Source: Acanthacorydalis orientalis (taxonomy: Eukaryota > Arthropoda > Insecta > Megaloptera > Corydalidae). From it: 64,000 nt of DNA. A program made the position numbers and the translations under genes. A model generated the notes under the pieces. It had not been told where the DNA came from. It saw only the letters and a program-made list of their open reading frames with translations, and made no database searches. How positions within the stretch are numbered: the stretch's first letter is position 1; each line of letters begins with the position of its first letter. The stretch covers positions 35,389,749 to 35,453,748 of the forward strand of contig CM068317.1 of NCBI GenBank assembly GCA_034766995.1, given 5' to 3'. Shown piece by piece: positions 1 to 12,185 of this stretch.

Positions 1-1927
1 AAACATTTTTTTTAAACCTTCACTTAAATATGTTTTAATATAATTGAAACGATTGTGAAAAAACGATTTTACTCTTATGTTTAAAATCATTTTATATTTT
101 TATTGAATATAATTCAATTGTCAATATTAAAAATATCTTTATATTTGTCTGATTAACAAATCTTAAAATTACTAAATAATATTAATTAATTTATTATATG
201 TAATTAATTTTAATATATAATAAAAAATCAATTACAATTGATTACAATCATAGACATATCTTTCAACATACAATCATAGACATATCTTTCAGCATTAAAG
301 ATATGTCTATATTAATATCTTTTAAATTTAATTATACTTTGTTATAATTTTATAAAAAAGAATAAAATTGAAAGAAAACTTTATGCAACGAATGCGTTCG
401 GAAATAATCAAATAAGACAATATTTAACTGTAATTATTATTGTAACAAAAATAATACATATATAAAAATATAATGTTTCTTAGTGGAACGTTATTTTTTT
501 AAAAAAAAATAACAACAAAAACATATCAATTTTATTATATGATTTCATGGATATAATATAGAAAAAACAACGTTCTATAATTATTAAATAAATTTTATTT
601 TTAATAGCATTTCATGTATATTTATTCATTATAGAAAGTCTTATTTCTTTAGAAAAACTGTGACGTATATATTTATACCATTTGCTATCCTATTAATTTA
701 TATATGAGTTATAAAAATGTTTATAAGTAATTGTAAATATTTTTTTAAATACTTATTTGATATATAAAAGTAAAAAAATATTTGACTAACACTTATTAAA
801 TAGTATATTCTTAATTAAAAATAAATATTATCAAACATTAATATTTGTAGAAATGATTATTTGTTCATGTTATTTTATAATAAATAATATTAAATAACAT
901 TAAATAATTATTGTCATGTCAGAATTCATTTATAATAAATGTTTTACATTTCAATTCATTTACGTTTGTTTATTATAATTTCAATAGTTTGCTGATTTAT
1001 CTTCCAATAGCAGTATTATTTAAATTTTAATGATAAATAAATACTAATATTTATTCCGGAATACCTTTAATTATAATTCAATTAAAATTGATAAATGTAT
1101 GTAAATAATTATATACACGATTGTTATTACACCGCATTATAAAGTTTATTTTATATACATCATAATAACTCAAAATTTACGTATCTTATCTATTTATAAT
1201 AATAAATAGGTACAGAATTGAATAAATCCATTGATTGATTAAGGTACTTGTAGGAAGTTAATCAATTATCTTTATAATTGACAAGTTTTAATTTAAAAAA
1301 CGTATCACAAAAATAATGTTAATTAGAAAGTTTATAAAAAATATTTTTTTAGAATGTTGTAATTTTTGGTTATTAACATTTTTTTATGGTTTTTAATTGT
1401 AAGTTTAATTTAGTAATATTAAAAATAAATCTTAAGTTTTTTTATTCTCCGAATCTAATATAAAAATCAGGTTGTAAACATAATGTCGAATTTATATAAA
1501 AGCATAAATAACAGTCTACCTTAAATAACATCTCCTTTAAAAAGAAATTATTAGCCGGTCTTTTTAATTTTGAATTTAAATTTTTATTACATTTCTTTTT
1601 CTAAATATATGAAAACAAAATAATTTATAAACAAAATTAGAATGATTTATAAAAAAAGCTAATAAAACGTCGATGTCAATAAATATGTACTAATAGTAAT
1701 TATTGTGATTAATAATGTTTTATTGAAAATATGTAAGGATTAATCGGGTTTATAGAAAAATGTAGTCTGAGATTCAGTTTTTTACTTTACCTGTTCCAAT
1801 GTGAAGATTTTATTAACATTACTAAATTATATTATTTTATAAAAAATGTGTATAAATAAATTATATCAAAAACATTTTCATATACTTACATGCATTTTTT
1901 TCACTTCTATAAATATCTCTCTCTCTA

Positions 1928-1965
<38 letters not shown>

Positions 1966-3477
1966 AAATTTGATGAATAATTATTTCATAAAAAATTAAC
2001 ACATACTCGACATTTTCTGTTTTTTAAAAAACAAAAACTTTCAATATGTATTTTTTAACTTGGACCTATCTATGTACATGTAAAGACTGACTTACAATTT
2101 CATAGAAAGAATTGTTTATTATGGTAGTACGTGAAATATTTTTCGGTATTTACCTATGTTTGTTTATTTCATAATATGTTATAATTTATTAACTAACAAG
2201 AATGCAATAATTATCAGCATATAATATAAGTACTTTGATTTGTGATTGATACAGGAAATTTAGAATAGTTAAGAAATCGTGTCTACTTTTTAAAATTTAA
2301 ACATAAATTTACATAATTAACAAGTATGATATTAATTATTATACATTTAAACAACGTCTGTACGGAATTCAATCAAGTGAAAGACTTTATTTTATTTATT
2401 TGTACATGAATTAGACATTGTAAAGGTGTTTATAAGACTTTAATGCGTTGTTTTTTAAGGTAAAAAAAATAATATATCATTTTTTACATATCAATTTTAA
2501 TGGACCGATTTTTTTACAAGCACTTTTGTATTATTTTGTACAAAGAAAGTAACAAACTTGTTTCTAGATATATAAAAAATTATGATTAAATTCATTACTA
2601 TATGTCATTTACTTTTTACATAGCTCTATATCAAAATCAATTTTATATTAAAATAAAATTCAAACTAATTTCCTTGTAAAAAAAAAGTAACGTTGACTTA
2701 GATTAACATCTATTAAACTGAAAATATTAAATCGTTTTTTCAACATTTCATACCTTATAAGGGTCTATTTTGAATTATAATAAAGATATTTATTTAAAGT
2801 CGTTGCTTCCTTATTTATCTGTGCTTCTTCAGTAAAAAAAATTAAATGTCTATATATATATATATATATATGTTTATTTTTTGTCTACGTATTTAGATCT
2901 AAAAAATAATAAACGTATGAAAAATTGACCGGCTTGAATTAAATTTTAGTAAATATAATAGGATATTAAAATAATTTTTTTTAAAAAAAAATATTAAATA
3001 CATATCTGAGCAAGATTTTATATACAATTTAATACTATAATTGTGTCTATAATAGAGAATATACAATTTGAATTTTCTTAATATAATTTTACGTATAAAT
3101 TTTCAATTCAGGTCTGTCAGGTATCGATTAGAAGTAAAGCGAATAGATTAAAAAACAGAGATATTTAATGATATTATTATAGTATGATTCAAATGACTTT
3201 TTTATGTAGTAGAATAATTTTATATTAAATAGTAGTTAGTTTATAGATATTTTTAATGATTTAGCTCGATATAAATATATATTTATAACGAACAGTTGAA
3301 ATTAGAATAATAACTTTATTATTTTTAATTGATTTATGAATAATATATTTAATTTATTTTTAAAGTTCATAATTATGGTTTGGACATTGTGAAATTCAGA
3401 TTTATTAATATAAAAATCACACTCAATAAATTAAAAGTAATTGTTCATAGCGCACAAGCACAAAAATTTTTTGGATC
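1..3477. other. A/T-rich gene-free stretch
   Basis: No open frame with protein-like composition and no RNA gene is visible. The stretch is nearly all A/T with short microsatellites: a (CT)n-(TA)n compound at about 1917-1965 and (TA)n at 2851-2871. Confidence 0.6.
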
Positions 3478-3614
3478 AAATGTTCAATAGTTAATTACTG
3501 GTCATATTTCACGGTTTCTTGCGCTTTTTGATGCCAATCTAATCCTTAAAGCGCTAAGATACAGAAAAGATTTTTTCTGTGCCATAATGCTCTAGAATTA
3601 ACTATTGAACATTT
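3478..3614. repeat. Short inverted-repeat element, MITE-like
   Basis: A perfect 19-bp terminal inverted repeat (AAATGTTCAATAGTTAATT at 3478-3496 and its reverse complement at 3596-3614) encloses about 100 bp. Inside lies a smaller inverted pair, GCGCTTT at 3521-3527 and AAAGCGC at 3548-3554. There is no coding capacity. Size and symmetry fit a non-autonomous DNA transposon. No clear target-site duplication was seen, so the outer limits are uncertain. Confidence 0.5.
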
Positions 3615-4207
3615 TTGTCTGAAAGCATTTTTAGTTCATCCGGAAATGAATGCTCAAAATTCAACAATTTGAGAGTGTTCTTATCAAACTTCAATAATTG
3701 CTTATTTTACATTCTGATGTAATTTTTATTTTGATTTGAATTTCAATGAGACAATAATTTTGAGACAACAAAGATACTGATTGGTTGGTTATTGAGATTT
3801 CAGAGCGCTTCGACAGCTAAGATCATCAGTGCCCGCCAAAGACACAGAAATATATGTATTATTGATATAGACAATAAGCAATAATTAAACATTTTGATAA
3901 GTCAGATTGTGTGGTATATAAGAATTAATTCATTTATGAAAATGTTTTCAGAACCAGATGAATAAAGTTTTGCTAATCAAGATGTTCTCGATTACATAAA
4001 ATTTCCTTTTTTTTAAATTATATTTTTGTCGCGTATATTGTATATTCTTACTTTATTTATATAATGCATTATAAATTTCTTTTATTAATAATGAAATTCG
4101 ACATTTTTATTTATGAGAAATGTTAAATGGAATAAATTAATTTAATTATGTTCTAATATAAATACATTTATATTATTCAGACAATTTATATGCATGTGTA
4201 TTTTTCT

Positions 4208-4262
<55 letters not shown>

Positions 4263-5462
4263 CATATAATACTTATTTCCGGTACGACAGTGAATTATCA
4301 TATTAAATAAAATTTCTATTATACTTATATTTAATATTTACAGTTGGCAAACAATTTCTTAAATATATATTACGTTATATAAATAATAATATACTATAAA
4401 AATATTTTTTAGGAAATATATTTATGAAGAAGATAAATGTATTATAAAATTAACATTGTAAAATGTTACAAATAGTAAATTTAATATAAAACCTGAAAGT
4501 ATTGAATCAAATTTAAAACGCCTACAAAGTATGTAAAAAAATAGTAAAACAAGAGTTACTTACCGAAATAAAAATTAAATATGTATATATATAACAATGT
4601 AAATGTCACTTAAGCACGTATCAACAAAACTTCATATTCAAACCCAATTACAAATACATTTATGATAATCAGACAGCGAGAAGATAATTTGAAAGAATAA
4701 TTGTTTAATGTAACGTGATCATCAGATATCATAAAATCGTTTATACGAAAATAAAAACGAAAGTTTCGTTCAACACAGTATGCTATACCTCGTGGTCAAC
4801 GCACAGAAACGGCAAACGTCAAACGATGAATAAAGAAGTTCTTTCTTTCACTCACCACTTATGTTACGTTCAGTACTTTCTACAATATAATCATATGCGA
4901 ATTGGGAGAACCGCTAATTGACCACCATGTCACGATCCCAAGACACTGTGCTTTTGATGAAACAATTCTTGTGTCTTTTACGTGTTAATTATTTTTCATT
5001 CCCCCTTCTGGTGGGGATGTGAACACTAATAACTCTTAAATCATTGTAACAAGTACATAAATATGATTTAATGTTCATACAGAAAAAAACCACACATTAG
5101 AAGGGTTTTTTTCTATATGATAACTAAGTAATAATATTTGTATTTTCCAATACGCAAGGACAAGAAAGCATTACAAGATATAATTTTTATATAAATATAT
5201 GCACTCATATTTCAAGTGTTTATGTAAAAGGACTCTTGAATAAGTAAAGAGGTTTAATCACGCGTAATAAATTGTATAAATTAATTTGCATGTTATGTAA
5301 CTGCATACAACTGCATGTTCATTATTTGTTTTTCAGAACCGTGAATATCAACCAGTGTTCAAGGTTCAAGTAATTATTTTATTAACAAAAGAAAGATCTT
5401 TTTGAGATTCAAATATATAATAATTAATTATTTATCTTATTATTATTATATATTTTAAAAGA
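3615..5462. other. Gene-free stretch with a less A/T-rich patch
   Basis: No gene is recognised. About 3840-3945 resembles dispersed repeats at 32520 and 58440. About 4620-5010 is visibly less A/T-rich than its surroundings, but the frames there are not protein-like, so I give no function. A (TACA)/(TA)n tract is at about 4208-4259. Confidence 0.4.
3840..3945 (+). repeat. Dispersed repeat, family R copy 1 (divergent)
   Basis: This block shares its order of short blocks with 32520-32690 and 58440-58630: an ATTTTGAYAA-like run, a TGTGGTAT-like run, then TTAATTCATT. It is the shortest and most diverged of the three. Alignment was by eye only. Confidence 0.35.
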
Positions 5463-6533
5463 AATAGTTTTTTTTTCTTATTATTAACTACTTTTTTTCT
5501 CCCATTCGGTAAAGAATATTTATTTCAATAAAATTTTTAAATTTTATATTATTAGCTAAAAAAATAGTTTTTTTCTTATTATTAACTACTTTTTTCTCCC
5601 ATACGGTAAAGAATATTTATTTCAATAAAATTTTTAAATTTTATATTATTAGCTAAAAAAATAGTTTTTTTCTTATTATTAACTACTTTTTTCTCCCATA
5701 CGGTAAAGAATATTTATTTCAATAAAATTTTTAAATTTTATATTATTAGCTAAAAAAATAGTTTTTTTCTTATTATTAACTACTTTTTTCTCCCATACGG
5801 TAAAGAATATTTATTTCAATAAAATTTTTAAATTTTATATTATTAGCTAAAAAAATAGTTTTTTTCTTATTATTAACTACTTTTTTTCTCCCATTCGGTA
5901 AAGAATATTTATTTCAATAAAATTTTTAAATTTTATATTATTAGCTAAAAAAATAGTTTTTTTCTTATTATTAACTACTTTTTTCTCCCATACGGTAAAG
6001 AATATTTATTTCAATAAAATTTTTAAATTTTATATTATTAGCTAAAAAAATAGTTTTTTTCTTATTATTAACTACTTTTTTTCTCCCATTCGGTAAAGAA
6101 TATTTATTTCAATAAAATTTTTAAATTTTATATTATTAGCTAAAAAAATAGTTTTTTTCTTATTATTAACTACTTTTTTCTCCCATACGGTAAAGAATAT
6201 TTATTTCAATAAAATTTTTAAATTTTATATTATTAGCTAAAAAAATAGTTTTTTTCTTATTATTAACTACTTTTTTCTCCCATACGGTAAAGAATATTTA
6301 TTTCAATAAAATTTTTAAATTTTATATTATTAGCTAAAAAAATAGTTTTTTTCTTATTATTAACTACTTTTTTTCTCCCATTCGGTAAAGAATATTTATT
6401 TCAATAAAATTTTTAAATTTTATATTATTAGCTAAAAAAATAGTTTTTTTCTTATTATTAACTACTTTTTTCTCCCATACGGTAAAGAATATTTATTTCA
6501 ATAAAATTTTTAAATTTTATATTATTAGCTAAA
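5463..6533. repeat. 97/98-bp minisatellite, 11 tandem copies
   Basis: The motif TTATTAGCTAAA recurs at the end of each unit, with AGCT beginning at 5554, 5651, 5748, 5845, 5943, 6040, 6138, 6235, 6332, 6430 and 6527. The period is therefore 97 or 98 bp. Each unit has a poly-T run, a short less A/T-rich core (CTCCCATACGG or CTCCCATTCGG) and an A/T palindromic part. Two unit types alternate irregularly. The 98-bp type carries one extra T and the ATTCGG core; the 97-bp type carries ATACGG. The order is 98-97-97-97-98-97-98-97-97-98-97, judging the slightly diverged first copy by its core. Copies are otherwise almost identical, which indicates recent expansion or homogenisation. No ORF runs through the array. 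Confidence 0.95.
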
Positions 6534-7009
6534 CATATGTAATACTTTTTCTATGATTTTTTTAAGAAACCATGGAGTTTACCAATATATAAAGAGTTAT
6601 TCAAAAAAGATGCAACATAGTTTTAAAAAATATTGTCAAATAATTTAAAAAATTAATTCTTTTCCAGTATTTTTTCTATACAAAAAGACATTTCGCTGCT
6701 CAAATTGTATTTTATGATAGTTTTTAAATCAACACATTACAGAATTCAATTTTGTTTACCAAAATATTGTATATGGAAAATCTTTATTCGACCTTTAAAT
6801 AAATATTTTTTTACACACTTACAGGAGAAAATAAAAAAATATGTTATTGCTTCGAAAAAAATAATTATGAAGTTATTTCTGGATTTAACATTTGGTACTT
6901 TCAGTAAATATCTCCGTTTTTGTTAGATAGTATGTTTTCAGAATGAATTATTAAGCTATAATGAAAAATTAAAGTCTCTAATTTTAATTTTCGATCCAAA
7001 AAAGAAAAA

Positions 7010-7185
7010 AAAACACAATACAGTTTTTGGCACTGTGGGTAATTCACACTGTGGCAAAATCACGTTCACAAAGGAATATTCTGTACTTTGCTGTATTTTA
7101 ACGATCTGAAGAAAATTACAGCCATTGAAATGAAATAAGCAACAATCAGAAATGATCAATAATCAATTTAATTTTTGTGGGAGAG
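7010..7185 (+). repeat. Dispersed repeat, family S copy 1
   Basis: It shares with 11855-12185 the block CAATACAGTT-TGGCACTGTG followed by TTCAC, and further on a TTCTGTAC...ACGATCTGAA...CCATTGAAAT-like block. The two blocks keep the same order in both places. It has no coding capacity and no obvious terminal repeats. Confidence 0.45.
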
Positions 7186-8444
7186 TAAAAAATGTAATTA
7201 TATAAAACACGAAACACTATGAGTATTTTCTTGACATATTTTACTTTCACGAAATCAACAGTTTCGAACATACAAATAAAATGTTAATAATTTGAAGACA
7301 TCGTTATTTATTTCAACATGATAGCAATTATTATATAAAAATTAAATTTACAAAAAAAAAAAAACAAATAAATATTATATGTGAAATGTAATATAAAATC
7401 AACTTCTGTAAAAAATATCAATTTTAATCACAATGCATAAAATATTACAAATTATAAAGATTAAAATTTTAGGCGCATCTCCTATTATGAAACTTGAATA
7501 CTGTTCTCACATTTTTTTCAAAATGCAAAATAACAAACATATACTTTTATTAACCAAACCTTGCAAAATAGTTGAACATAATTATTTCAACTTTTATTAC
7601 ATTATTTGTTTATACAGTATTAAAATAAAATTTAAATGAAGATTCAGATAAGCTGTATTTAAAAACATTTCATCAAGTCCAATATCTTTTAAAGTGAAAC
7701 GGTAAAATTAATGAGTATACATATCACAAATATATTTGGAGGTCAAAAATAAATCACTTACGGAACAGATAATATAAGAAATTACCTGCCGAAAAGCAAC
7801 CAAATGTTTTGTAATTATTACAAAAGATATATATTATATTTTTTTACTTCCGATTTCACAGAAAAAGATTACAAATATCAATATTTACATACTAAATATT
7901 AATTTTGACAACCTTCAACCCATGAAAAAATATTGTTCATTATTGAAATTTTGAAACATCTTTTCGTAATAAAGGCAACTACAAAATAAATCTTTTATTA
8001 AAAATATCTAAAATTGATAAAAGCATAATAATCAATAATAAATGCAAATAAGATCATTTAGTGGATTACATTCAATAATAAATAAACATAAACATTTATT
8101 GTATTCTTAACACGTTTCACATTTATTTTTTTGTCAATTAGTGTAACATAATACGCATTTTAATAAGCTGCTCACGTATTTTTTCGATTAGAATTATTTA
8201 AACAATTTTATTGCTTACATTCTTATGCGATGGATTAATTAGTATAAAATTAAACTATTTATTGCAACACACTATAATTGTAAACATAAGTGTACATTTC
8301 ATTCGCAGTATTTATAACCCATATTACTTATTTTTTTAACATACTTATATGTTTATTATATTCGTTAGTTGCGACAATTTTTAGCAATAAGTTAAATCAT
8401 ACATTAGATTAATAACTTATGCACACAGATCCACATACATACAC

Positions 8445-8481
<37 letters not shown>

Positions 8482-8714
8482 TAATTCATATTAATTTTTA
8501 TTAAATTCTATTGTTTATGAAAGTAAATAACTTTAGAATAAATGCCAAAAGCTATTGTTTGAGCCTAATTTTATATTCAATTAAATTTTAAAATCAGATT
8601 TCAGTCAAACTTTCATTCATCATAAAATTATTTACTTATAATTAACATACTAATCAGGATGAAATTTCTTTGCTCTTTGATAGATCGTTTATAATAATTA
8701 TATTTTTACTCATT

Positions 8715-8715
8715 G

Positions 8716-8773
<58 letters not shown>
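8715..8773. repeat. (TA)n microsatellite
   Basis: TA dinucleotide run of about 59 bp with one TACA interruption. Confidence 0.95.
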
Positions 8774-8774
<1 letters not shown>

Positions 8775-9218
8775 CATGTTTACCGATTATTTCAATTATA
8801 TTATGAATTTTATGAAAAGGTTTCATCACAAAAAATCATAAATGTTGAGATTATGATGTCTGGGTTGCTTTAAAAGACTATTTCAAATGGATTAAATAAT
8901 TGACACAATTGTTTTCTTATTGAAAAAATATATATTTCGAATATTATAAATCTGAACCTGCACATCAGTTAGAATCCAGTATGCTTGTTACTTGATTTTC
9001 TTTGCTTGACAGTTGTGAAATGTTATCTTTAAGGTAATTATGAATAAGACTGTTTTATGATTTAGGTCATAGGTAAAAAATCCTAAAAAAATATTCTATT
9101 TAGCTAGGTATAATTATTATTATTATTTAATAATATTATAGCATAAAGATTATACCAAACTGTAAAATACACAACAAACACAATAATATAAAATAATATA
9201 TTTAACGTTTTATGGATG

Positions 9219-9222
<4 letters not shown>

Positions 9223-9288
<66 letters not shown>
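9223..9288. repeat. (TA)n microsatellite
   Basis: Uninterrupted TA run of about 66 bp followed by a short (CATA)n. Confidence 0.95.
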
Positions 9289-9292
<4 letters not shown>

Positions 9293-9963
9293 CATACAAA
9301 AAAATGATTTATTTTTCAAATTGCTAAAATATTCTTAATTGTAAAATATTTTCCTTAACCCCTAGTTACATGTTGCTTTGAAACCATCTACATATTGAAT
9401 TGTTTTCCAAATGTTTTTGTATTTTTGTAGATTCTGTTTTTTAATTTGTTTTTGGTTCGTCTTTATTTATAATGTAATTTATTTTTAAAATCATATTTTT
9501 TTCTTTTTGTTGCTTTAGATTATTAAAATATTACTGTTGCATTAGTAATGGTTTTTATAAATTGCTTCATATTAATGAATTCTTTATTAAATTATTATAT
9601 GGTTTTATTCTCCAAGAAGTTTCGATTTTTATAACGCCTAGGTCTCTTGTTGCGGTTTGTTATTTGTTTGTTATTATGTTTAGCCTTAATATATGCACAC
9701 ATTTATATTTTTCATCTGTATTTTCCATGTTAATATTATTTAGCACAATAATAAAGAGGAGAGAAATAAGATGTTTGTCTTAGCCACGCTATGGAGGAAG
9801 GACGGTCACACAAAAAGACCAAAGATAAATAATTATTTGGAGATAATGAGTCGCAACTTCATAGTCTTGTATTGGGCAGGTAGTATTGAACACCTAGTTT
9901 CGGATTTAATATATTGACGTGTTCTACATTTTTCTGTTAATTCTATTTTATTATCATTATCTC

Positions 9964-9964
<1 letters not shown>

Positions 9965-10031
<67 letters not shown>
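9965..10031. repeat. (TA)n(TG)n compound microsatellite
   Basis: About 30 bp of TA followed directly by about 37 bp of TG. Confidence 0.95.
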
Positions 10032-10033
<2 letters not shown>

Positions 10034-10080
10034 TGTTGTTTTTGAATTAGCTTCAACATTTGTGTATATTCTAAGTACAT

Positions 10081-10084
<4 letters not shown>

Positions 10085-10127
<43 letters not shown>
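10085..10127. repeat. (TA)n microsatellite next to LINE 3' end
   Basis: About 43 bp of TA joining an (ATA)n run that ends near 10149. The ATA run is probably the 3' tail of the adjacent LINE remnant. Confidence 0.85.
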
Positions 10128-10149
<22 letters not shown>

Positions 10150-10795
10150 CAATCATCATTATCATCATCCTCTGTCAATCTATTACTGGATAAAGACCTC
10201 TTCCATAATTTTGGCATTTTATACGACTGAATGTCTTATTTTCCACTGATTTTCAATATTTTTTTTAATTTCCTTATTCCACCTGTTCATTGATCTTTTC
10301 ATCGTCTTTTTATATTCCTTGGTTCCCAATTAATAATTTTTATTGTCCATCGGTTGTCTTTTCTTCTTACAACATGCCCTGCCTATTTCCATTTCAGGCC
10401 CTGTACTCTTCTTATTATATCTGTGACTCTTGTCTGTTTTCGTATCCATTCTGTTCTTTTCCAATCTCTTCTTGTTATTCCTATCATGCATCTTTCCATA
10501 CTTCTCTGTGTTGTTTGGAGTCTTTGAATGATTTGGCGTTAAGCACCTATGTTTCGCTGCCTTAGGTAAAGACTGGTAGTATACATCATCAAATACTTTT
10601 TTTCTTCGAAGTGGGATTGTTGATTTAAATAGCAAAGCGTTTCCATCCCATTTTTATTCTCCTATTTACTTTCTCAATAAATGATCCATCTTTGTTGATA
10701 TACTAGCCTAGTTAGACATACTTCGTAGCATCTTCTATTACTGTCATTTTTATTTCAATTTTCTTCGAACAGACAAACGAATTGAACCATCTTTT

Positions 10796-10796
<1 letters not shown>
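10126..10796 (-). mobile_element. Degenerate RTE-like LINE, 3' end
   Basis: Read on the - strand, this is the C-terminal part of a non-LTR reverse transcriptase. Successive frames give KDGS...RRIKMGW, then GSET with the following W turned into a stop, then QTTQRSMERCMIGITRRD, TRVTDIIRRVQGLKWK and AGHVVRRKDNRWT. This is the well-known order at the end of RTE-type ORFs. A stop interrupts LKWK*AGH where the family normally has Trp, and there are several frameshifts, so it is dead. The 3' end has the typical GGAAGAGGTCTTTATCCAGT-like end followed by (GAT)n and (TTA)n. Both sides abut (TA)n tracts. The 5' part of the element is missing. Confidence 0.8.

Positions 10797-10798
<2 letters not shown>

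Positions 10799-10851
<53 letters not shown>
10799..10851. repeat. (TA)n microsatellite
   Basis: TA run of about 53 bp directly bordering the 5' edge of the LINE remnant. Confidence 0.95.
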
Positions 10852-10854
<3 letters not shown>

Positions 10855-11550
10855 TATACACCTAATTTATTTTGAACAATCATATATTTTTCATGGAATA
10901 TATTTCCTTAGCAATAAAATGTTTGAAAATAAATATTCAAATATCTTTACAAATCTTATCTCATAAATCTACCTGTTGAGCCATTCTACGTAATTATTTA
11001 TTCATAATATCAGCAGTTTACTCAAACAACTTACGACAAATAATATTATAACAGTATATGACATTAGTTTTAAATAAAAGGCAAGTTAGTGGCTTATAAC
11101 AGAGATACAATTTAAATAATTATTAAACATTTTGGTATATTGTACGATATTATTTTATTTCTATTGTGTATTTAATTTTTACATCAATAGAGTAAATATT
11201 TTGATTATATTACACTGTAAACAGAAACTAGAAATCAAATCGACAATGTAATAAAAATATTTGTTGATAGATAATTTTGTTAATAATTTTTAAATTTACC
11301 AGATGTATTAATATTTAATGCAATAGATTAAAGTATTAAATGTATTATTATAATATTATGGTTTATTTTTTTTTAAATATGATATAATAAACAAATATTT
11401 ATATATTTAAATATATTTCAATTTTTATAGTTTTTATTTAAAGAAATGATAAACTATTAAATACTTTTTTCATTAAAATATAAAATCATTAAAATATTTA
11501 TTTTTTTATCAAATATGAAACTTTCTTAGCAGATCGATAATGTGTGTAAT

Positions 11551-11552
<2 letters not shown>

Positions 11553-11591
<39 letters not shown>
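11553..11591. repeat. (TA)n microsatellite
   Basis: TA run of about 39 bp. Confidence 0.95.
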
Positions 11592-11596
<5 letters not shown>

Positions 11597-11854
11597 GTAT
11601 TTATTGACTGTAGGAAATGTTTTCATTCAACTGAAAGCTTACATTTATTGATTTTCTATGTAAATATAGTTCTTTTACTACATAGCTTTCTTGAAACAAT
11701 CAATATTTTTGTCCTTTCTATAAATAGACTAATTGTAAATCAGTAGTTTTCAATAGACGAAAATGAAATGAATATACATTTCTTTAAAAAAAATCTTTTA
11801 CAGTTATAACGAGAATATTTAATTATTTAGCAAATTATTTAGTCGCAGTTAGAA

Positions 11855-12185
11855 CCTCAATACAGTTCTGGCACTGTGAATAAATTCACTTTCACGAATG
11901 AATCAGTTTCTCACTCTACAAATCGCATATTTTTTCTAATCTAAATATAAATAAGTAATAATTTCCCATTTCTAATTCAGCCGTGATGTTATCGTCCTCA
12001 GAGCGGGCAGATAAAAAAATATTATTTTCTGTACCTAAATGCTGATAGAATTTTCTGCACCTTAGCGTTCTGAAAATCATAATATCGCCATCGAAATATT
12101 CACTTAATAATACTTAACACAATACTTCACACAATAATACTTAATAATCATTAATTGAATATTTGATTCCCCAGTTTTTTGAAAA
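11855..12185 (+). repeat. Dispersed repeat, family S copy 2
   Basis: This copy is longer than the one at 7010 because extra sequence separates the shared blocks. The shared blocks are CAATACAGTTCTGGCACTGT near 11867 and the TTCTGCACCTTAGCGTTCTG to CCATCGAAATATTCAC part near 12050-12105. Whether the extra segment is an insertion here or a deletion in the other copy is unknown. Confidence 0.4.

Larger units (their letters stand above)
6534..10084. other. A/T-rich stretch with repeats, no gene
   Basis: No supported gene. It contains dispersed repeat S (about 7010-7185) and large (TA)n tracts at 8447-8482, 8715-8773, 9223-9288 and 9965-10031. About 9350-9930 is T-rich on the + strand and may be an old A-rich transposon remnant read from the - strand, but no family could be recognised. 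Confidence 0.5.

Noticed and set aside
9104..10168. Open frames rich in alternating I/Y or T/H
   Set aside because: They are translations of (TA)n and (TG)n microsatellites, as are similar frames near 15500, 17550, 23500, 26650, 46000, 56700 and 57500.
10290..10565. 91-codon + strand ORF
   Set aside because: It is the opposite strand of the RTE-like LINE remnant, whose - strand frames carry recognisable reverse transcriptase motifs.
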